A program made the position numbers and the translations under genes. The notes below the pieces were generated by a model. It saw nothing but the letters and a program-made list of their open reading frames with translations. It did no database searches and was not told the origin of the DNA. A stretch of DNA of 58,024 bases from Clarireedia homoeocarpa (taxonomy: Eukaryota > Ascomycota > Leotiomycetes > Helotiales > Rutstroemiaceae), in NCBI GenBank assembly GCA_001465935.1, contig LNKV01000075.1:20609-78632 (forward strand), written 5' to 3'. Positions 9,850 to 23,516 of the stretch are shown here, piece after piece (position 1 is the first letter of the stretch; each line of letters begins with the position of its first letter).

Positions 9850-11405
9850 TAATTCGAGCTATCTCTTTCGGGACCCTTTCTTTCTAAGTGATTATTAGCT
9901 TGAATCGTAGTTACTAAGTCTTTATAAACTATTATTTTTTTTAGTTTCCTCTATTATACACTCCTTCCTTCGTTTTAATTCGATTTTTAAAGTTTTATAC
10001 TACTTGTTTAGATTATAATTAGATTATTATAGATATTTGTTATCGATATATAAAAGTATTACTTTATTAATTATAACTGTAGTTACTTTTATAAAAGCTT
10101 TAAGTGACTATAAAATAAATATAAGAGAGCTATTTTAATAATAACTAATTAGATCTTTAATAAAGTCTTTTTAAACTAATACCTCTTTTTAATTATAAAA
10201 GGTATAAGATAGTTATAGAGATGATAAACTATAAGAAGGTAATAGTATATAAATATAGATATCTAATTTAGAAATAACTCGATCAAGGTTAAAAGAGACT
10301 AATCTAATATCTTCGAATCTTTCTTTTATATTCTTAGTTATAATCGCTACTTTAAAAGTAAATTAGAATATAATAAAGAAGTCGGCTTTATCAATATATA
10401 TAATATTATATATTATAAGCCCTTTAAGCTTGTAACTATATACTATTTTTAAAATACTAAAAAGTCTAATATCTATAAACTAAGTTAAATAAGATAAATA
10501 CAGAGGTAAGTAGATAACCTTGATTCGATATTTATAATAATAATCTTAAGATATAACCGAGTTATAACTCTTATAGTTATCGATGATAAAAAGCCGCTAT
10601 TGCTCTTTTATATAATCTTTAGTATAATAATCGAAGTGTTTAATCTAATTAAAACTAGTTTTATTATTTGTTTATCTATTCTCTATAAGTTTAATCGGCT
10701 ATCTATCAAGCTATTCTATTATATTGAACTAGGGCTTATAAATAATAACCCTTTTAACTAATATATAAGAGAGTATAATCTCTCTAATTATATTTATAGT
10801 AATAATAACTATTATTTATTCTCGATCTTTAAACCGAATCTTCTTAACTCTTCTTTATCAATCTGCTTTTATTACTATTATATATAAATAGATAATACCT
10901 ATTATAAAGTTTGTTTTATCGAAGTTCTATATATCTATATCGATAATCTTATATTTCTCTTATACACTTCTATAAAACTCAAACTACTTAGTTATAAATT
11001 TAGGATCTTTATTAAAAGCTCTTTGAAAGTTATAAATATATATACGATATACTTTAAACTCTGTATATTACTTTACAAATCGATGAACCTAGTACTTTCC
11101 GATATATCTTTCTCCCTTTACAATAAAGATATAGTTAGCTATATCGGCGATAGCAGCGAGAGTTAAAGGAAACCTCTTATATCTAGATTAAGGATATATT
11201 AAATTATTATATCCTCTTCGGATAGTATCAATCGACGATACCTGATATTGTCGTCGGCGTAGGTAGGTTAGCCAGCTATTCTACAAGACAATATTGTATA
11301 TAGTATATCGTATATACGTGTAGCCTGCCGGCGACTTAATTTATTACGAGCTTCAATCACCTGGATCGCAAGTTGAATTCTAGCTTCTTTAAGAAGTGAT
11401 TCCAT
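9850..11405 (-). pseudogene. Fot1/pogo-type DDD transposase, RIP-inactivated
   Basis: The relic begins at ATG 11405-11403 (M-E-S-L-L-K-E-A-R-I-Q-L-A), followed by the helix-turn-helix region (L-S-R-R-Q-A at about 11345-11325). All three catalytic Asp codons survive: D1 in NF-DKTNF-IIG at 10918-10920, D2 in RLFIID-NY at 10579-10581, and D3 in FIDIRLFSILK at 10471-10473. The C-terminal IDKADF (about 10400-10380) and RLVSFNLDRVISKLD (about 10305-10261) segments are characteristic of the Fot1/pogo family. RIP changed W, Q and R codons to TAG/TAA throughout, and G to N or R (D-G-H to D-N-Y). One frameshift lies near 11163-11176; elsewhere one frame holds for over 1.2 kb. The length of about 520 codons matches the family. 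No functional product is possible. Confidence 0.9.
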
Positions 11406-11461
11406 CGTTAGTTATTAATTAATTAATGATTTAATATTGATGTTGTGATATAGTACAAAGT

Positions 11462-11503
11462 GATCTATTTAAATGGGATAATCTATAAAGTGGGGTTATA
11501 CGT
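11462..11503 (-). repeat. right terminal inverted repeat of the Fot1-like element
   Basis: Reverse complement of the left end with 38 of 42 matches, followed directly by TA (11504-11505). The transposase start codon lies about 57 bp inside it. Confidence 0.9.
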
Positions 11504-11780
11504 TATACAATGACTGATATATTTATACTTTTCTACTCCACTTTATAAACATTTAGGCAGATGTGGCCTGTACATAGGCGGACGGGCCCCTGCACTGGCT
11601 GACTTGGTCTGTGCATAGGCTCACCCCATCAAAATTCGACGACGACAATGACCTTGTCGTATACCTTACCTTCTAATGAGGTTCTGGAGAAAAAGTTAAC
11701 GGGGCTGGTATCGGATCGGTCGGGCTTAATTTATACTCGAATTTGAACCTTATCCGAGTCCGTTATGAGCTAACCCTAAT
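11504..11780. other. spacer between transposon and helicase relic
   Basis: This non-coding stretch of mixed composition (GC close to half in parts) retains CpA and TpG, so RIP was weak. No frame or known motif was recognised. A telomere-like TAACCCTAATAAA occurs at about 11771-11783. Confidence 0.4.
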
Positions 11781-11825
11781 AAATAGACTAGACCTAAATG
11801 GACTAGACCTAAATGGACTTGACCC
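11781..11825. repeat. 15-bp tandem repeat, 3 copies
   Basis: Three head-to-tail units of AAATRGACTWGACCY lie at 11781-11795, 11796-11810 and 11811-11825. An inverted copy (GGGTCAAGTCTATTT) lies at 11886-11900 and pairs with the third unit over 15 bp with one mismatch. Confidence 0.85.
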
Positions 11826-11872
11826 CCTCAAGACCCCCTCGACAAATCCACGCTAAATCTTTGGGTGGGAAA

Positions 11873-11900
11873 GAAATAGACTTGGGGTCAAGTCTATTTC
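11873..11900. repeat. perfect 12-bp palindrome just past the helicase stop
   Basis: GAAATAGACTTG (11873-11884) and CAAGTCTATTTC (11889-11900) are exact complements around GGGT. It starts immediately downstream of the helicase relic's TGA (11901-11899), so a transcript would end in a strong hairpin. It is built from the same 15-bp unit as the tandem repeat at 11781-11825. Confidence 0.85.
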
Positions 11901-14900
11901 AGTATAAGGAGTAGGAATTATAGATAGGGAAGCGGCACACGGTCTCCTTATATATAGAATCCGCGACCCGGCAGATATCCTAGGGCTGGTAGTACTGCCA
12001 GTACGCTACGTACTGCGCGATCTATTCCTAGTCTGCGCGGTCCCGGGTATAGTAGGCCTCGTACTTGGCCTGGATCCAGCGGAACCACTGTGAGCAGATA
12101 CCGGGCTGATAGTCGAACAGGCGACCCTTGATCCGGCAATAGAGGTATAGTCCGACTATAATCTCAAGGTCGCGTTTGTAGCGATCCAGGACTTGGTCGC
12201 GGATATAATCTTGCTATAGGACCTTAGCCGGCCCGGTGAATTCTATCTCGACCCTATACAGTAAAGCAAATACTATATTAGTAGGCCGTATATCGCGATA
12301 GGGCTTGTAGTAGACCTGATAGGCTTTATCCTCTAGTATATACTACTGCTAATTAGAGGGCGTATCCAAGAACTGGCTAAAGACCCTCCGGAAGTAGTAT
12401 TGCTAGGTGAGATACAGCTACGTAGTAGCTCGATCTGTATATAGATACTCGTCTAGCTGCAGCTTTTACTCGGTATGGAGAAGGATAATAAACGAAGTCT
12501 TACTGTTATTTTGCTCTATAGCCAGACTCTTGAGAGAAATCTGTTAGCTGATCAAGCCTGTCTATATAGATAACCTAGTAGACAAACGGATAGTTAAATC
12601 TAGTCTCTAGAGCAGAGATAGTAACAATTATCGGCTAGTCTCTATTACTAAGCCAGCTAGAGATAATAGCCGCCCTCTCTTCCTTAGTTCCTGATATCGA
12701 CGTATAGGTAAAGTATATAAGAATATCGGCTAGCTAGACGACTTCCTTCTGTATCTAGTAGTAGATAATAATCTTATCCTATAAATAGTCAAAAATCTCC
12801 TATTGTAGTTAGTAGTTCCGAACCAGGATAGCAGTTCGCTCTACAAGTATACCTGGCCTGGTCTTATAACCGACTATATACTTGATATTCAGCCAGTTAG
12901 TCGACTCGCAGATAATCCGAAGCTTTACTAACTTATTGTACTCAACAAACTCGGCTTATATTATAGGAGGGAGTATAGTAGTCAGCCAGACTGTCTAGGT
13001 CCGGATCTGCTGTATATACCAGCCGAGTTGAGCTATATATAGCTAATAGTCGCTAGCCGTAATCGTAAGATAGCTCTTATCAATCACGATACAGTCGAGC
13101 ATCTACTTGTTAATATAAAGATAATAGTATTCCAGGAAGCTAGCTATATACACTGCTTCGGCGGAGACAACTACGAGGGCAGTAGACTGTCGGCAATCCA
13201 CTAACCAGATCAGAGGCCGGATACCGACCTGGTGAAACTGTCTTAGTATATCACCCCAGCCACTATAGGCAGGATCAGGATAGTGGTCTTTGAATCGGCT
13301 AGCGCCGCCTCCACCATCACCACCGGCGTCTTGCCGGAGCCGGTTCCAATGACCAGAACCACCTGCTTGGCGGGCTGAGGCTCTGCTATAGCAAGTACAC
13401 CATGCCGCTGCCCCGGAACCCGGAATTGCAAGTCTGGTGCGTTGTACAGCTAACGCGCGACAGTCAGCAGGTCCGCCTCTGTATAAGCCCCCTTCCTCCG
13501 CATCTAGCCACGCTTCGAGGCATCTAGTATCCGGCCAGAGAGCGCTTCCGAAGCCCTGCACAGCCGCTTGCCCTAGAGCAGGGGATCGAACCGGAAGAAG
13601 GTCCGCCAGCTCTCAGAGGTACAGTAGCCCCGATAGAGCAAAGTGTTTATAGTCAGTATAGTAGTATCAGCATAGGTATAGTTGAACATATAGTATAAGT
13701 AGTTACTCAGCTCAGCCAAGACTATAAAATCAAACTTATCCTCGATCTCCTCCCTAGTACCGCCCTCCGCCAGATCAAAGTTGGTCTGCTTCTTCGCCGA
13801 GAACTTCTCCTTAGTGATCGAGACAGCCAGCTATCGCCAGTTGGAGATGTACAAGTAGAGCACCTGCGCATACATACAGGCCTTAGTCAAGTATACCGAT
13901 AATATCCTATCCGCCTATACAGTCCTATTTAGCCTGGCCCAGAGGTAAAGCAAGAGGAGCATACTAGGAGTCTGCTAACAGAGAAAGAGTTGCCGTAGTA
14001 GCAGAATATAGACTATATACACAAGCAGCAAATCCCTAATAGCCTTCAGCAAGAACCGGATATTATCTTTGTATACACCCGACTACTACTGGCCCTTGTA
14101 GTACTGGATATAGATCAGTACAAGCTTCTCCCAGATCAGTAGATAGCACTATTATATAGTATTCTGCTATATTACCGATAGCAGTTCCAGTTCTCACAGG
14201 GGCGGGCCGGAGACGATATAGTACAGTACCAAGACCTACTTAAGGAATTTCTGAGTATAGGCCTCTTAGATAGCAATCGCCTTAAGGTACAAGACTGTGC
14301 TCCTATCAGCTACCTAGATCAGGAATATAGCCCGGAGCTCTATATAACTCTAGATCCGTCGAAAGAGAATATACTCGGTCCCCTCTAAGAACTCAGTATT
14401 ACAAAGGTAAGAGAGCTATAAACTGCCGAAATCTTCCAGATCGAGATCGTTCTTCAGCTACCACAACTCCATCGGGGTCAGGTCCCTAGTATAGAGCAGA
14501 AGCTCGTTATATAGCAAAGTATAGGCTTAGTAATACTCAGATACTACTAGGTCCGAGACCTGCAATATCTACAACTCTATTCTACAATACTCTACTATCT
14601 GCCTATCCAAGAACCACTATACTTAGTACTTAGTAATAGCTGTCTTGCCTATCTTGAACAAATAGAACTACTACTATAGGATATAGCCGAATAGTATCTC
14701 TACCAGCTACTAGAAGAACTTCTTGCAGATCGTAGCAAAGAAGATCGGGATCTAGTCTTCGTCGTCCTACTCTTGGATACAAGTATAGTCGAACAGCACA
14801 AGCTGAACAGTCTAGATAAACACGGACAAATAGCTATTGAAATTATCCGGCTCCTTCTACAATCCACAGTCTTTCCCTTATACCTTCTAACTCAACATCA

Positions 14901-16110
14901 TATAAAAGCTCAAGACCAACAACTGAAACAATATACTACCTACTGTATAACAGATCAAGGCCAGGTACAAGCAATATATAGTATACTTCAGTACCTACTC
15001 TATCTCCTTTCTATCCTCAACCGCTAAAGTATCTATAATCTTATCTATAGCCTGTATTTAGAGTACAGTAGACTAGATAATATTGTAGAGAAGCACTTGA
15101 TCAGGCTATATCTAGGTAAAATAACTGTCTATATAGTAGACCACCCGGTAGTAGTACACTAGTAGCTACTTTATAATAGTAAAATAGATAACAAGAATCG
15201 ATATATTCTTGAAACACTAGAACCTGTCTATCTTATTTAACATCTCTGTATAGAATTCATTCAGGATATTGGCCTGCTACTAGGTTATCTTCCGGTCAAG
15301 CGAGGTATCGCTATATAACCGGTATACTCTTCGCAAGACAGCCTTTACAGTATCCAAGATACAGACAAGGTCGGGATTCGCTATACCCTCACTACCTGTC
15401 TCTAGCTCTTTCTTTGCTAGCAGCTTGTACAAGCTCCGGATCTCCTTATCCTTCAATATAGTTAAATAATAGAGAAACCTTATTAAGTTATATAGCCAAG
15501 GTACCTGCTCCAACCGGGAATCTCTAATATCTTGAACGACAGCTGCTTACTCCTCCAGATCGTATTTTATCTCCTTGCAATCCTACTCTAGCTTCTCAAA
15601 CAGCTCCTTCTCTAGCTATATCAGAGGAACCGAATTATAGATAAGTTCTAATACCTTTTCCTTCTTTTGATCGTCTATATCTACAACTATAAAGTAATTA
15701 ATTTTATTATACTTAATGAAATATATCTACAACTTAACCTCTTTTTATAATACTATCTTCTTATAAATAGCCGCTTTAATTTAGTAGACAGCTAGTATAT
15801 ATTTCTATATCTTATAGAAATAATAAATACTATATTAGTATATAAGTTATAAATAGTAGAAACCTAGATAGTATACTAAATACTTTATTATAAGATACTA
15901 GTCCTCGATATATAGTTTATATTAGTAAAGCTCGTCTATTATCTATAGTTAGTAACTATTTAAAAGCTAGATAATTATTTTTAATACTTTACTTAATAGC
16001 TAGTATAGTTCGGCTTATAAATATTATATTTAGCTAACAGACTTTAGAATAATATAGAACTAGTAGATATAATATATAATTATTTAGTAGACTAGATAGT
16101 AGGAAAAAAA
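11899..16110 (-). pseudogene. RecQ-like fungal helicase of the telomere-linked type, RIP- and indel-broken
   Basis: A degraded superfamily 2 helicase gene of about 1400 codons. The N-terminal part (about 16,100-15,500) is a charged, coiled-coil-like region. A long, conserved but uncharacterised middle region follows (about 15,500-13,450). The helicase core contains Walker A GTGSGKT (13,347-13,327), the D-E-x-H box as D-K-S-Y (13,081-13,070) followed by LTITASDY, motif III as TVWLTTILPP (about 13,000-12,963), then SYTS-GTKEERAAII, FNYP and the DFSQESG motif VI segment (about 12,540-12,515). The C-terminal tail (CSQWFRWIQAKYEAYYTRD, about 12,100-12,050) and a Cys-rich end with ICRVAD finish at TGA 11,901-11,899. 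The frame changes near 13,255 (small deletion after LPIVA) and again at about 12,420-12,490. Q, W and R codons became stops. The family is typical of multicopy, often subtelomeric fungal helicases. RIP is mild up to about 15,650 and heavy beyond; the start is not fixed. Confidence 0.8.
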
Positions 16111-19100
16111 TATAAAGTAAATATATTATAAAAGTCGAATAAAGTAAGATATAAAGGAAAAAAGAGAGTAAATAAAAAGTAGTATTTTATCGAATAATAT
16201 CTTACTAGAAACTAATTAAGTTAGTAATATATTATCTCTACTTTATATATTATATATTAGTGTTTTATTAAAATACTATATTTATATAAAAAATAGAATA
16301 TTTATATATTATATTACTTTTAATTCTCTATACTTTTCTTTTCTACTTCTTTTTAATTTACTTTGTTTTTAAGATTATAATATATATTCTTATTATAATA
16401 AACTTAATTATTATAAATTTACTTTTATTATTACTTATATATTCTACTTCCCTTTTAATATAATTCTTAGTTTCTTAGATATTCTTTAAAATAATTTTAT
16501 TACTTACTTTATTAATTTATTTATATATTATCTTTTATTATATATTTTTTTATAATTAAATAATTATTACTTTTATACTTTTATATTTATATCTTTTTAA
16601 TATATAAAATTCTTTTCTTATTAATAAACTTATATTCTTACTTTTTTTTTAATTTCTAATTATATATATATAAATATATCTTTTAATAAAGTTAATTATT
16701 AATATAAAGGAACTTAATATTATTAATATTACTATTATTTATATAAAAATTTATAATAGAATTTTTAAAAACTTAAAAGATTTATATAATTTTAAATATT
16801 TTATCTCTCTCGATATTTATAAATATAATAACGATTTTAATAAATAACTATTATATCTAGAAGTAAAATAATTAGATTTTAAATATTTTATTTATACTTT
16901 ATATATTATTTACTATATTTTATTTTCTTAGAATAAATATAAATTTAATTATATTTAATAAGATCTATATTATTCTAATTTATATTATTATTTATATATT
17001 ACTAATTATTAAACTTTTTAATTTACTATTAATTATTTATAAAGTATTATATATAATAGAAAGAAAGATATTTATAACTCGATTTATATATTTTACTTTA
17101 AACTTATTATTAAATTATTTTATAAAGTTATATTATATAATTATATTAATTATTATTTTATTTTAATTCTATTTATAAGTTTACTTTATTTTTTATTATT
17201 ATTTATAACTACTTTCTATCTTATTAATCTAGATTATATCTTTTATAATATTTATTATATATTTCTAAACTCTAAATTTAGTTTATTATTTAATAATTAT
17301 TTATAAGTCTTTATAATCTAACTTCTTATTAAATTCGAGATTAGTGATAATAAAGATAAATATAAATAAAATAATATTTAAAATATTAAGATAATTCTCG
17401 AGATTTAGTATTTTCTTATTTTTACTCTCTCTTTATTATAAACTAATAGTATATTAATACTATTCTACTTATCTTTTATACTAGATATTTAATAAAATTT
17501 ACTTTAATTTATAAGTACTTATATATATTAATTTACTAATAATAAATTAGATTATTCTAAGTTTTTAAAATTATTAATTTTAAGTTTTATTTTAATATTT
17601 ATATTAATATAATTTTCTTTTCTTTCCTTTTATCTTAATAATAAATATTTATAATAGTTAGAGTTTATATCTAAATTTATATTAAACTTTAAATTCTAGA
17701 TTTATATATAAAATATAAAAAATAATATAATTATACTAAATATAATTATTACTATTTAAGAATCTAAACTTGTTATTATTTAATTTTATAATAAATATAA
17801 TAGAATAAATCTTTATATATATAGTTTATTAATTATATTTAATAGTACTTAGATTTATATTATTAATAAAAATTATAAGATCTCTAATATTAATCTAAAA
17901 AAGTATAATAATTTATATAATATATTATTATCTTTTATATTATTAATATCTATTTTATAAAAATAATAATCTAATAAATCTCTTATATTTAAAAAGTTAT
18001 ATATTATTATTAATAACTTTAATAATATCTTTATTAGAGACTTAATTAAATATAAATATTATTATTTTATTAAATTAGTAGATAATAATAATAATTTCAA
18101 TAAGGATTTAGAAATATATAATATTAATAATAAGAAATTCAAAAGTGATATTATAAATAATAATAATAAATCTAATTTTATTAATAATCTTAAAAGTATT
18201 ATTAATTAAGATTCTATTAATAATAAGGATTTAAAAAATAAATATAATTTGGAAATTAATAAAGAGATATATATTAAGAATATAAGTAAGAATAAAAATA
18301 TTTATAAAAATAAAATTTAGAATATATATAAAGATAATAATATACTCGAGTTTAAAGCTTTAGATATTACTTTTAAAAGTTTATTAGAAGTAAATTATTA
18401 TAAGAATATAAAAAAATAAGAGAATATAAATATATTAGATATTATAATTATTAAAATAAATATATATTTATTACCTTACTTTATATTTATTTATAATATA
18501 TTTTATATATTATCTATTATTAAAAACTAAACTAAAGTAGATTTTAAAGATAATAAGAATTAAATTTAATATATTATTAAAAGTTTATTATCTAAGTTTA
18601 TATTAAATAAATAATTCGAAATTAAGAATATTATTATATTTTAAAGAGAGTATAAAAAGTTTCTAATTTAAGATCTTTTATAATTTAAATTAAATAAGAA
18701 TATTAATAATTATAAAGATTATATATTAGAATATAAAGTAAGAGTAAAATATTTTTAAGAAATTATATAAATATTTCTTTTTATTAAAATTAATTCTTAA
18801 AGATTATATTAAGTTTCTATTAATATTATTATTAATATAATTCTTAATTTCGTAATTATTATTATTAGTTTTATTGATTTTTCTTATAATAACTTTAAAA
18901 TATTTATTAAATATATCGAGTTTTAGATCTACTCTAATATTTATAAAGATCGTTTTAATTAATATTAGATTAAAATATTAAGAATATTTTATTAGTTTTT
19001 ATTAATATAAGTATATATTATCTAATATATTTTATATTATTTTTATAATAATTAAAGTTTCTTATTTTTAAAATATAATATAAATATAAATAAAATAATT

Positions 19101-20880
19101 ATAAAGATTATAATCTATATTATTTAAAGTATATTTAATAAAATTTATTATTATATTACCGAATTCTTATATTTTTATTCTTATAATAATATACTTTATT
19201 TTTATAACCCGGAGATTCGTTTTTAATATAATATTATTTATTTTTATACTTTAAATAACTCGATTTATTTTATATAACTTATAATAAATACTATTATATA
19301 CTTAGTCTTTTATACTTTTATTAAAGAATAGATTAAGGAAATTAATATTTATTTTATTATTTCCGTGACTTTAACTATCTTAGCTAAAACCGATAATCTT
19401 TATAATATTAAAATATTTACTTATTATAATTCTAATCTCTTTATTTTTTAAATTAAGAACTTTATTTATAATTATAAAAACGATTATCTAACTTTTCTTT
19501 TTATAATAATATAAGTTAAAGTAGAAAGTATCTTATAATATCTTATTATTATTATTTAGTTTAATAATAGTTATTATATTATTATTTCTCTATTTTCTAT
19601 ATTATAAGATTATATTTATTATATATTTTTTATTATTACTTTAAAGTATTTTAAAACTCTTTTTTTAAAACTAAGTAAAAAGAAGTTTAATATTTTTATA
19701 TAATTGAAATTATAAAAAAAGTAGTTTAAATTCTTTATATTAATTATTAAGATTATTATTCGTGATAAAGTTTATTTAGATAAATCGATTAATAATAATA
19801 ATATCTAAGTTTATAAATAGTTTATTTAAATAATAAAATAAATTATCTATTATATACTCTACTTAGTTTTAATAAATAATACTTTTTATATAAATAGTTT
19901 TTTATTATTTATAATTTAGATCGATATTATAATTAGAAATAAATAAAAAAGTTACTCGATTTTTTAATATTAAATAAATAAGAAAATAAATATATTAAAA
20001 AGTAAATAAAAAAAATTATTAAAGTAAAATACAATATTATCGAAATAATAAATAAAGTTTATAATAAGTTTAGACTTTATTTTTAAATATTTATAATTGT
20101 TTATTAAAAAAAGATTTATTTTCTAGATATAAAGTTATATATAATCCTTTTTTTAAAAATAAAATAATTTCTTTTATATAAGTATAATAAAAAGGATTAT
20201 ATATTAATAATTAAAGTTTATATAAAAATTAAATATAATTATTAATAAGATATTTAAGAATATTATAATAATTATATTAAAAAGTATAATAATCTCGATA
20301 AATATAAACTTATCTTTAATAAAAATATCTCGAATTACTAAATTTAGAAATATATTTACTTTAATATATTTATATTTATTTATATTTTAACTAACTATAA
20401 AGATAACCCGGACTTTTTATTTTATAAAATAAATTAAACAATCTTTTATTTACCTCCTCTTTATTTAAAGAACTTCGATAATAAATAGAAATCTTAATAC
20501 TAGATTTTATTAATAACTAATAATTAATTTATTTAAAATAATTTATAAAATCTTTTATATATTAATATCTGGATACTTATTTATTATAATAGTAAGTTTA
20601 AATAATTTTATTATCTCTTTAATAAATAGTATTTTAAAATAGACTTTTATAATTATTTTATCTAATTTATTATTAATAATAAATTCGTATTTATATTCTA
20701 AGTAATTTATCTAATAAATTTCAATTTAATTAAAATTTCTCTTTTTTATTATTTATTATATTTTATTAATTATTTTAGTTTCTTCTCTTCTTTTAATATT
20801 TTTATTATATTTATAAGTATTTTATTAATAATATTTATTATATTTTTATAAATATATCTTATAAAGATTATAAGTAAGAG
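16111..20880 (+). other. possible large degraded gene, Ser/Thr/Asp-rich, unidentified
   Basis: One + strand frame (codons starting at positions divisible by 3) reads from about 16,980 to 20,860 with fewer stops than I would expect for DNA this AT-rich, although the depletion is only modest. Its translation has long N/D/K/E-rich stretches (about 18,080-18,460) and, allowing for RIP, Ser/Thr/Pro-rich low-complexity parts. After about 20,880 a frame one base further on looks more protein-like, which might mark an intron or indel. I recognise no domain. It could be a RIP-mutated host gene, a retrotransposon gag-like ORF or chance. About 16,111-16,980 shows nothing I can name. Confidence 0.3.
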
Positions 20881-23516
20881 AAAGATTATTAAAGAGATTA
20901 TAGTTTATATTTAAATATTTATCTTTCTTATTTTATAATTAGAATTACTATTTTTATTAAAATAAAATTAAATCTATATAAAACTATTATTAATATTCTT
21001 TTTATATCGAACTAATTAGAAGAGTATATTATTTAAATATAAGATTATAATTATTATATTAGTTTTATTAAAAAGTATTATTATTAGTATCTTTTTATTA
21101 TTAAAAGTAATAAGATTAAAAAGAAGATTTTAAAATATAATATAGTTTATAAACTACTATATTATATATAGTTTTAAAAAGTTATCGATCTAATTAGATC
21201 TATTAATTAAATATATAAATAGTTCTTATAATTTAGATAATTAATATATTATTATTATCTAGTTTTATTAATTATCTTTATTATATTAATATTATATATA
21301 TAATTTCCTTCTTTTCGTTTAATAATCTAGATAATAATATTAATTCTATTTACTTTTTAAATTTATAATTCTATTTCTTTTTATTATATACTTTAATTAA
21401 ATCTAATTCTTCTTTTAAAATATATATAAGATAATCTTTATAATAGATTCTCTTTATAACTTTACTTTATATATATATAATTAAATATTATTTTAAAGTA
21501 TATTATTTAAATCTATATTAAAATCTATCTCTTTTATTAATATATTTATTAATTATAGATTATATATATTTTCTAACTTATATATAATCTCTTATTAAAT
21601 ATATATTATTATTTTAAAGTTAAAAGCTTTTATAAATATATTTTTTAAATACTTTATAATAATAATAATTTCTTTTAATTCTTAATTAATAACTCTCTCT
21701 TTTAATATAAATAATAATTTATATATATAATAATAATCTTTATTTTATTTATAAATTATATTTATATCTTCTCTTTTAATTTATTACCCCGAGTTTCTTT
21801 TATATATTTTTATTATTTTTTTAAATCTATTTTTATTTCTTTTTTATTTTATTTTATTAACTTTTAAAATCTAACTTTATATAATAATAGTTTTTTATAA
21901 TTTTTAATATTTATATATATTTATATTATTTCTTTTATTAATTAGAAATATAATATATAATAAATATATTATTTTAATAAGATCTTTTTAAAAATAAACT
22001 CGTCTTTTTATAACCTTGATTATATTTAATAATTAATAATTTTATATCTTTTTTATTTACTTTTTATTAAGATTCTTTTATATATTATTTCTCGATATTA
22101 TTTAAATCGCGGCCATTTTAATTACTTTCTATAAATAAACTTTCTTAATTATTATTAGATCTTAATAGAATTTATATAATAAATAGTTATATAAACTTGA
22201 TATCTAATATATAGTTTAATTAATAATAATAAAATCTAACTATTTTACTTTTTATCTCTTTTTATAAAATAGTTTATTTATTTATTTCTTATACTTTCTA
22301 TATATATAAGAATTAATAAAGTATATTAAATTAAGAAACTAATTATAAATTATAAAAACTATTATATAAATATAGAAAAGATCTAATATTATAATATAAT
22401 TTATATTAATAAATAATTAATATCTAAAGAAAATAATATTATTTAAAATATTATATAATAGAATTAATATATTTTATAATATATTATCTTTATTCCCTCT
22501 TTTTTACTTTATCTTATTATAATTCTTTTAACTTTTATAAATTAGTTTTTCTTTAAATATTAACTTTCTTATTAGAAATATTAATTTTATTATTAAAGTA
22601 TTTTATATTTCGCGATTTTTTTTTTCTTTTAAACCCCTCTTATAATTTATATTATTATATATATATTATTATTAATATATTCTCTTTTTCTTTAATTCTA
22701 TTTAATTAATTTATTATATTTAACTTTATTATAAAACTTTATTTTTATATATATTAATAATATTTTATTAAGTTTAAAGTTTAAATTTAAAAACTCTCTT
22801 TCTTTTAAAGTAAATAATAATTATCTAATTAATTTAATTTTCTTATTTATATCTTTTATTCTCTCTTTTTAATATTTAGTTTTTTCTAGTTTTACTTTTT
22901 TAAAATCTATATCTACTTTATACTCCCGATATTTATTATTATCTAATTTATTAATTTCTATTAGTTTTTTTTTATCTCACTCTCTTTTATTAATATATTA
23001 TTAATCTAAGTTAAATCTCTTATTTATTTATTATATTCAGTTTTTATTAACTTTTATTTAATTAAATATCTTTTAATTTTTTATTAATATTAAATACTTT
23101 CAATATTATTATATATCTTTTATTAAAAATTTCGATTTTAATTATATATTTCGAGTTAATAAAAGATATTAAATATATATAATAAAATATCGATATTATT
23201 TATCTCTTTTATAATATTATAATAATATATATTTTATTTATTAGTAATATAATTATCTAGATTCTCTCGAGATTATAATAATTATATAAGTTTATAAAAT
23301 CTATTTATTAAAAACTATAAAATTATATTTAATAGTCTTTTTTATTAAAAAATTAGATATTTATTTTTAAACTATTTTTAAATTACTTCTATTATCTAAT
23401 TTATTCTTATTATTTATATCTTTTAAATTTTAATATATTTAGTTTTCCCCTTTATTTTATAATTATTTAATCTAATAGTAGAGATATTAAAATAAATTTC
23501 TTTTTATAATATAATT
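20881..23516. other. unassigned RIP-degraded AT-rich DNA
   Basis: Very AT-rich, CpA/TpG-depleted, mostly T-rich on the + strand. The first about 500 bp may continue the possible gene to the left in another frame. No repeat or known domain was found in the remainder. Confidence 0.4.

Larger units (their letters stand above)
9444..11503 (-). mobile_element. Fot1/pogo-like (Tc1/mariner) DNA transposon, complete ends, inactivated
   Basis: This 2060-bp element has 42-bp terminal inverted repeats and is flanked by TA on both sides (9442-9443 and 11504-11505), the target duplication of the Tc1/mariner superfamily. The ends start ACGTATAACCCCAC. Length, terminal repeat length and the transposase relic all fit fungal Fot1-type elements. 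The right third, carrying the transposase N-terminus, is much less RIP-mutated than the left. Confidence 0.9.

Noticed and set aside
13437..15027. Short + strand frames at 13,437-13,652 and 14,773-15,027
   Set aside because: They lie antisense to the helicase relic, whose minus-strand reading is supported by conserved motifs. The + frames have no recognisable domain.
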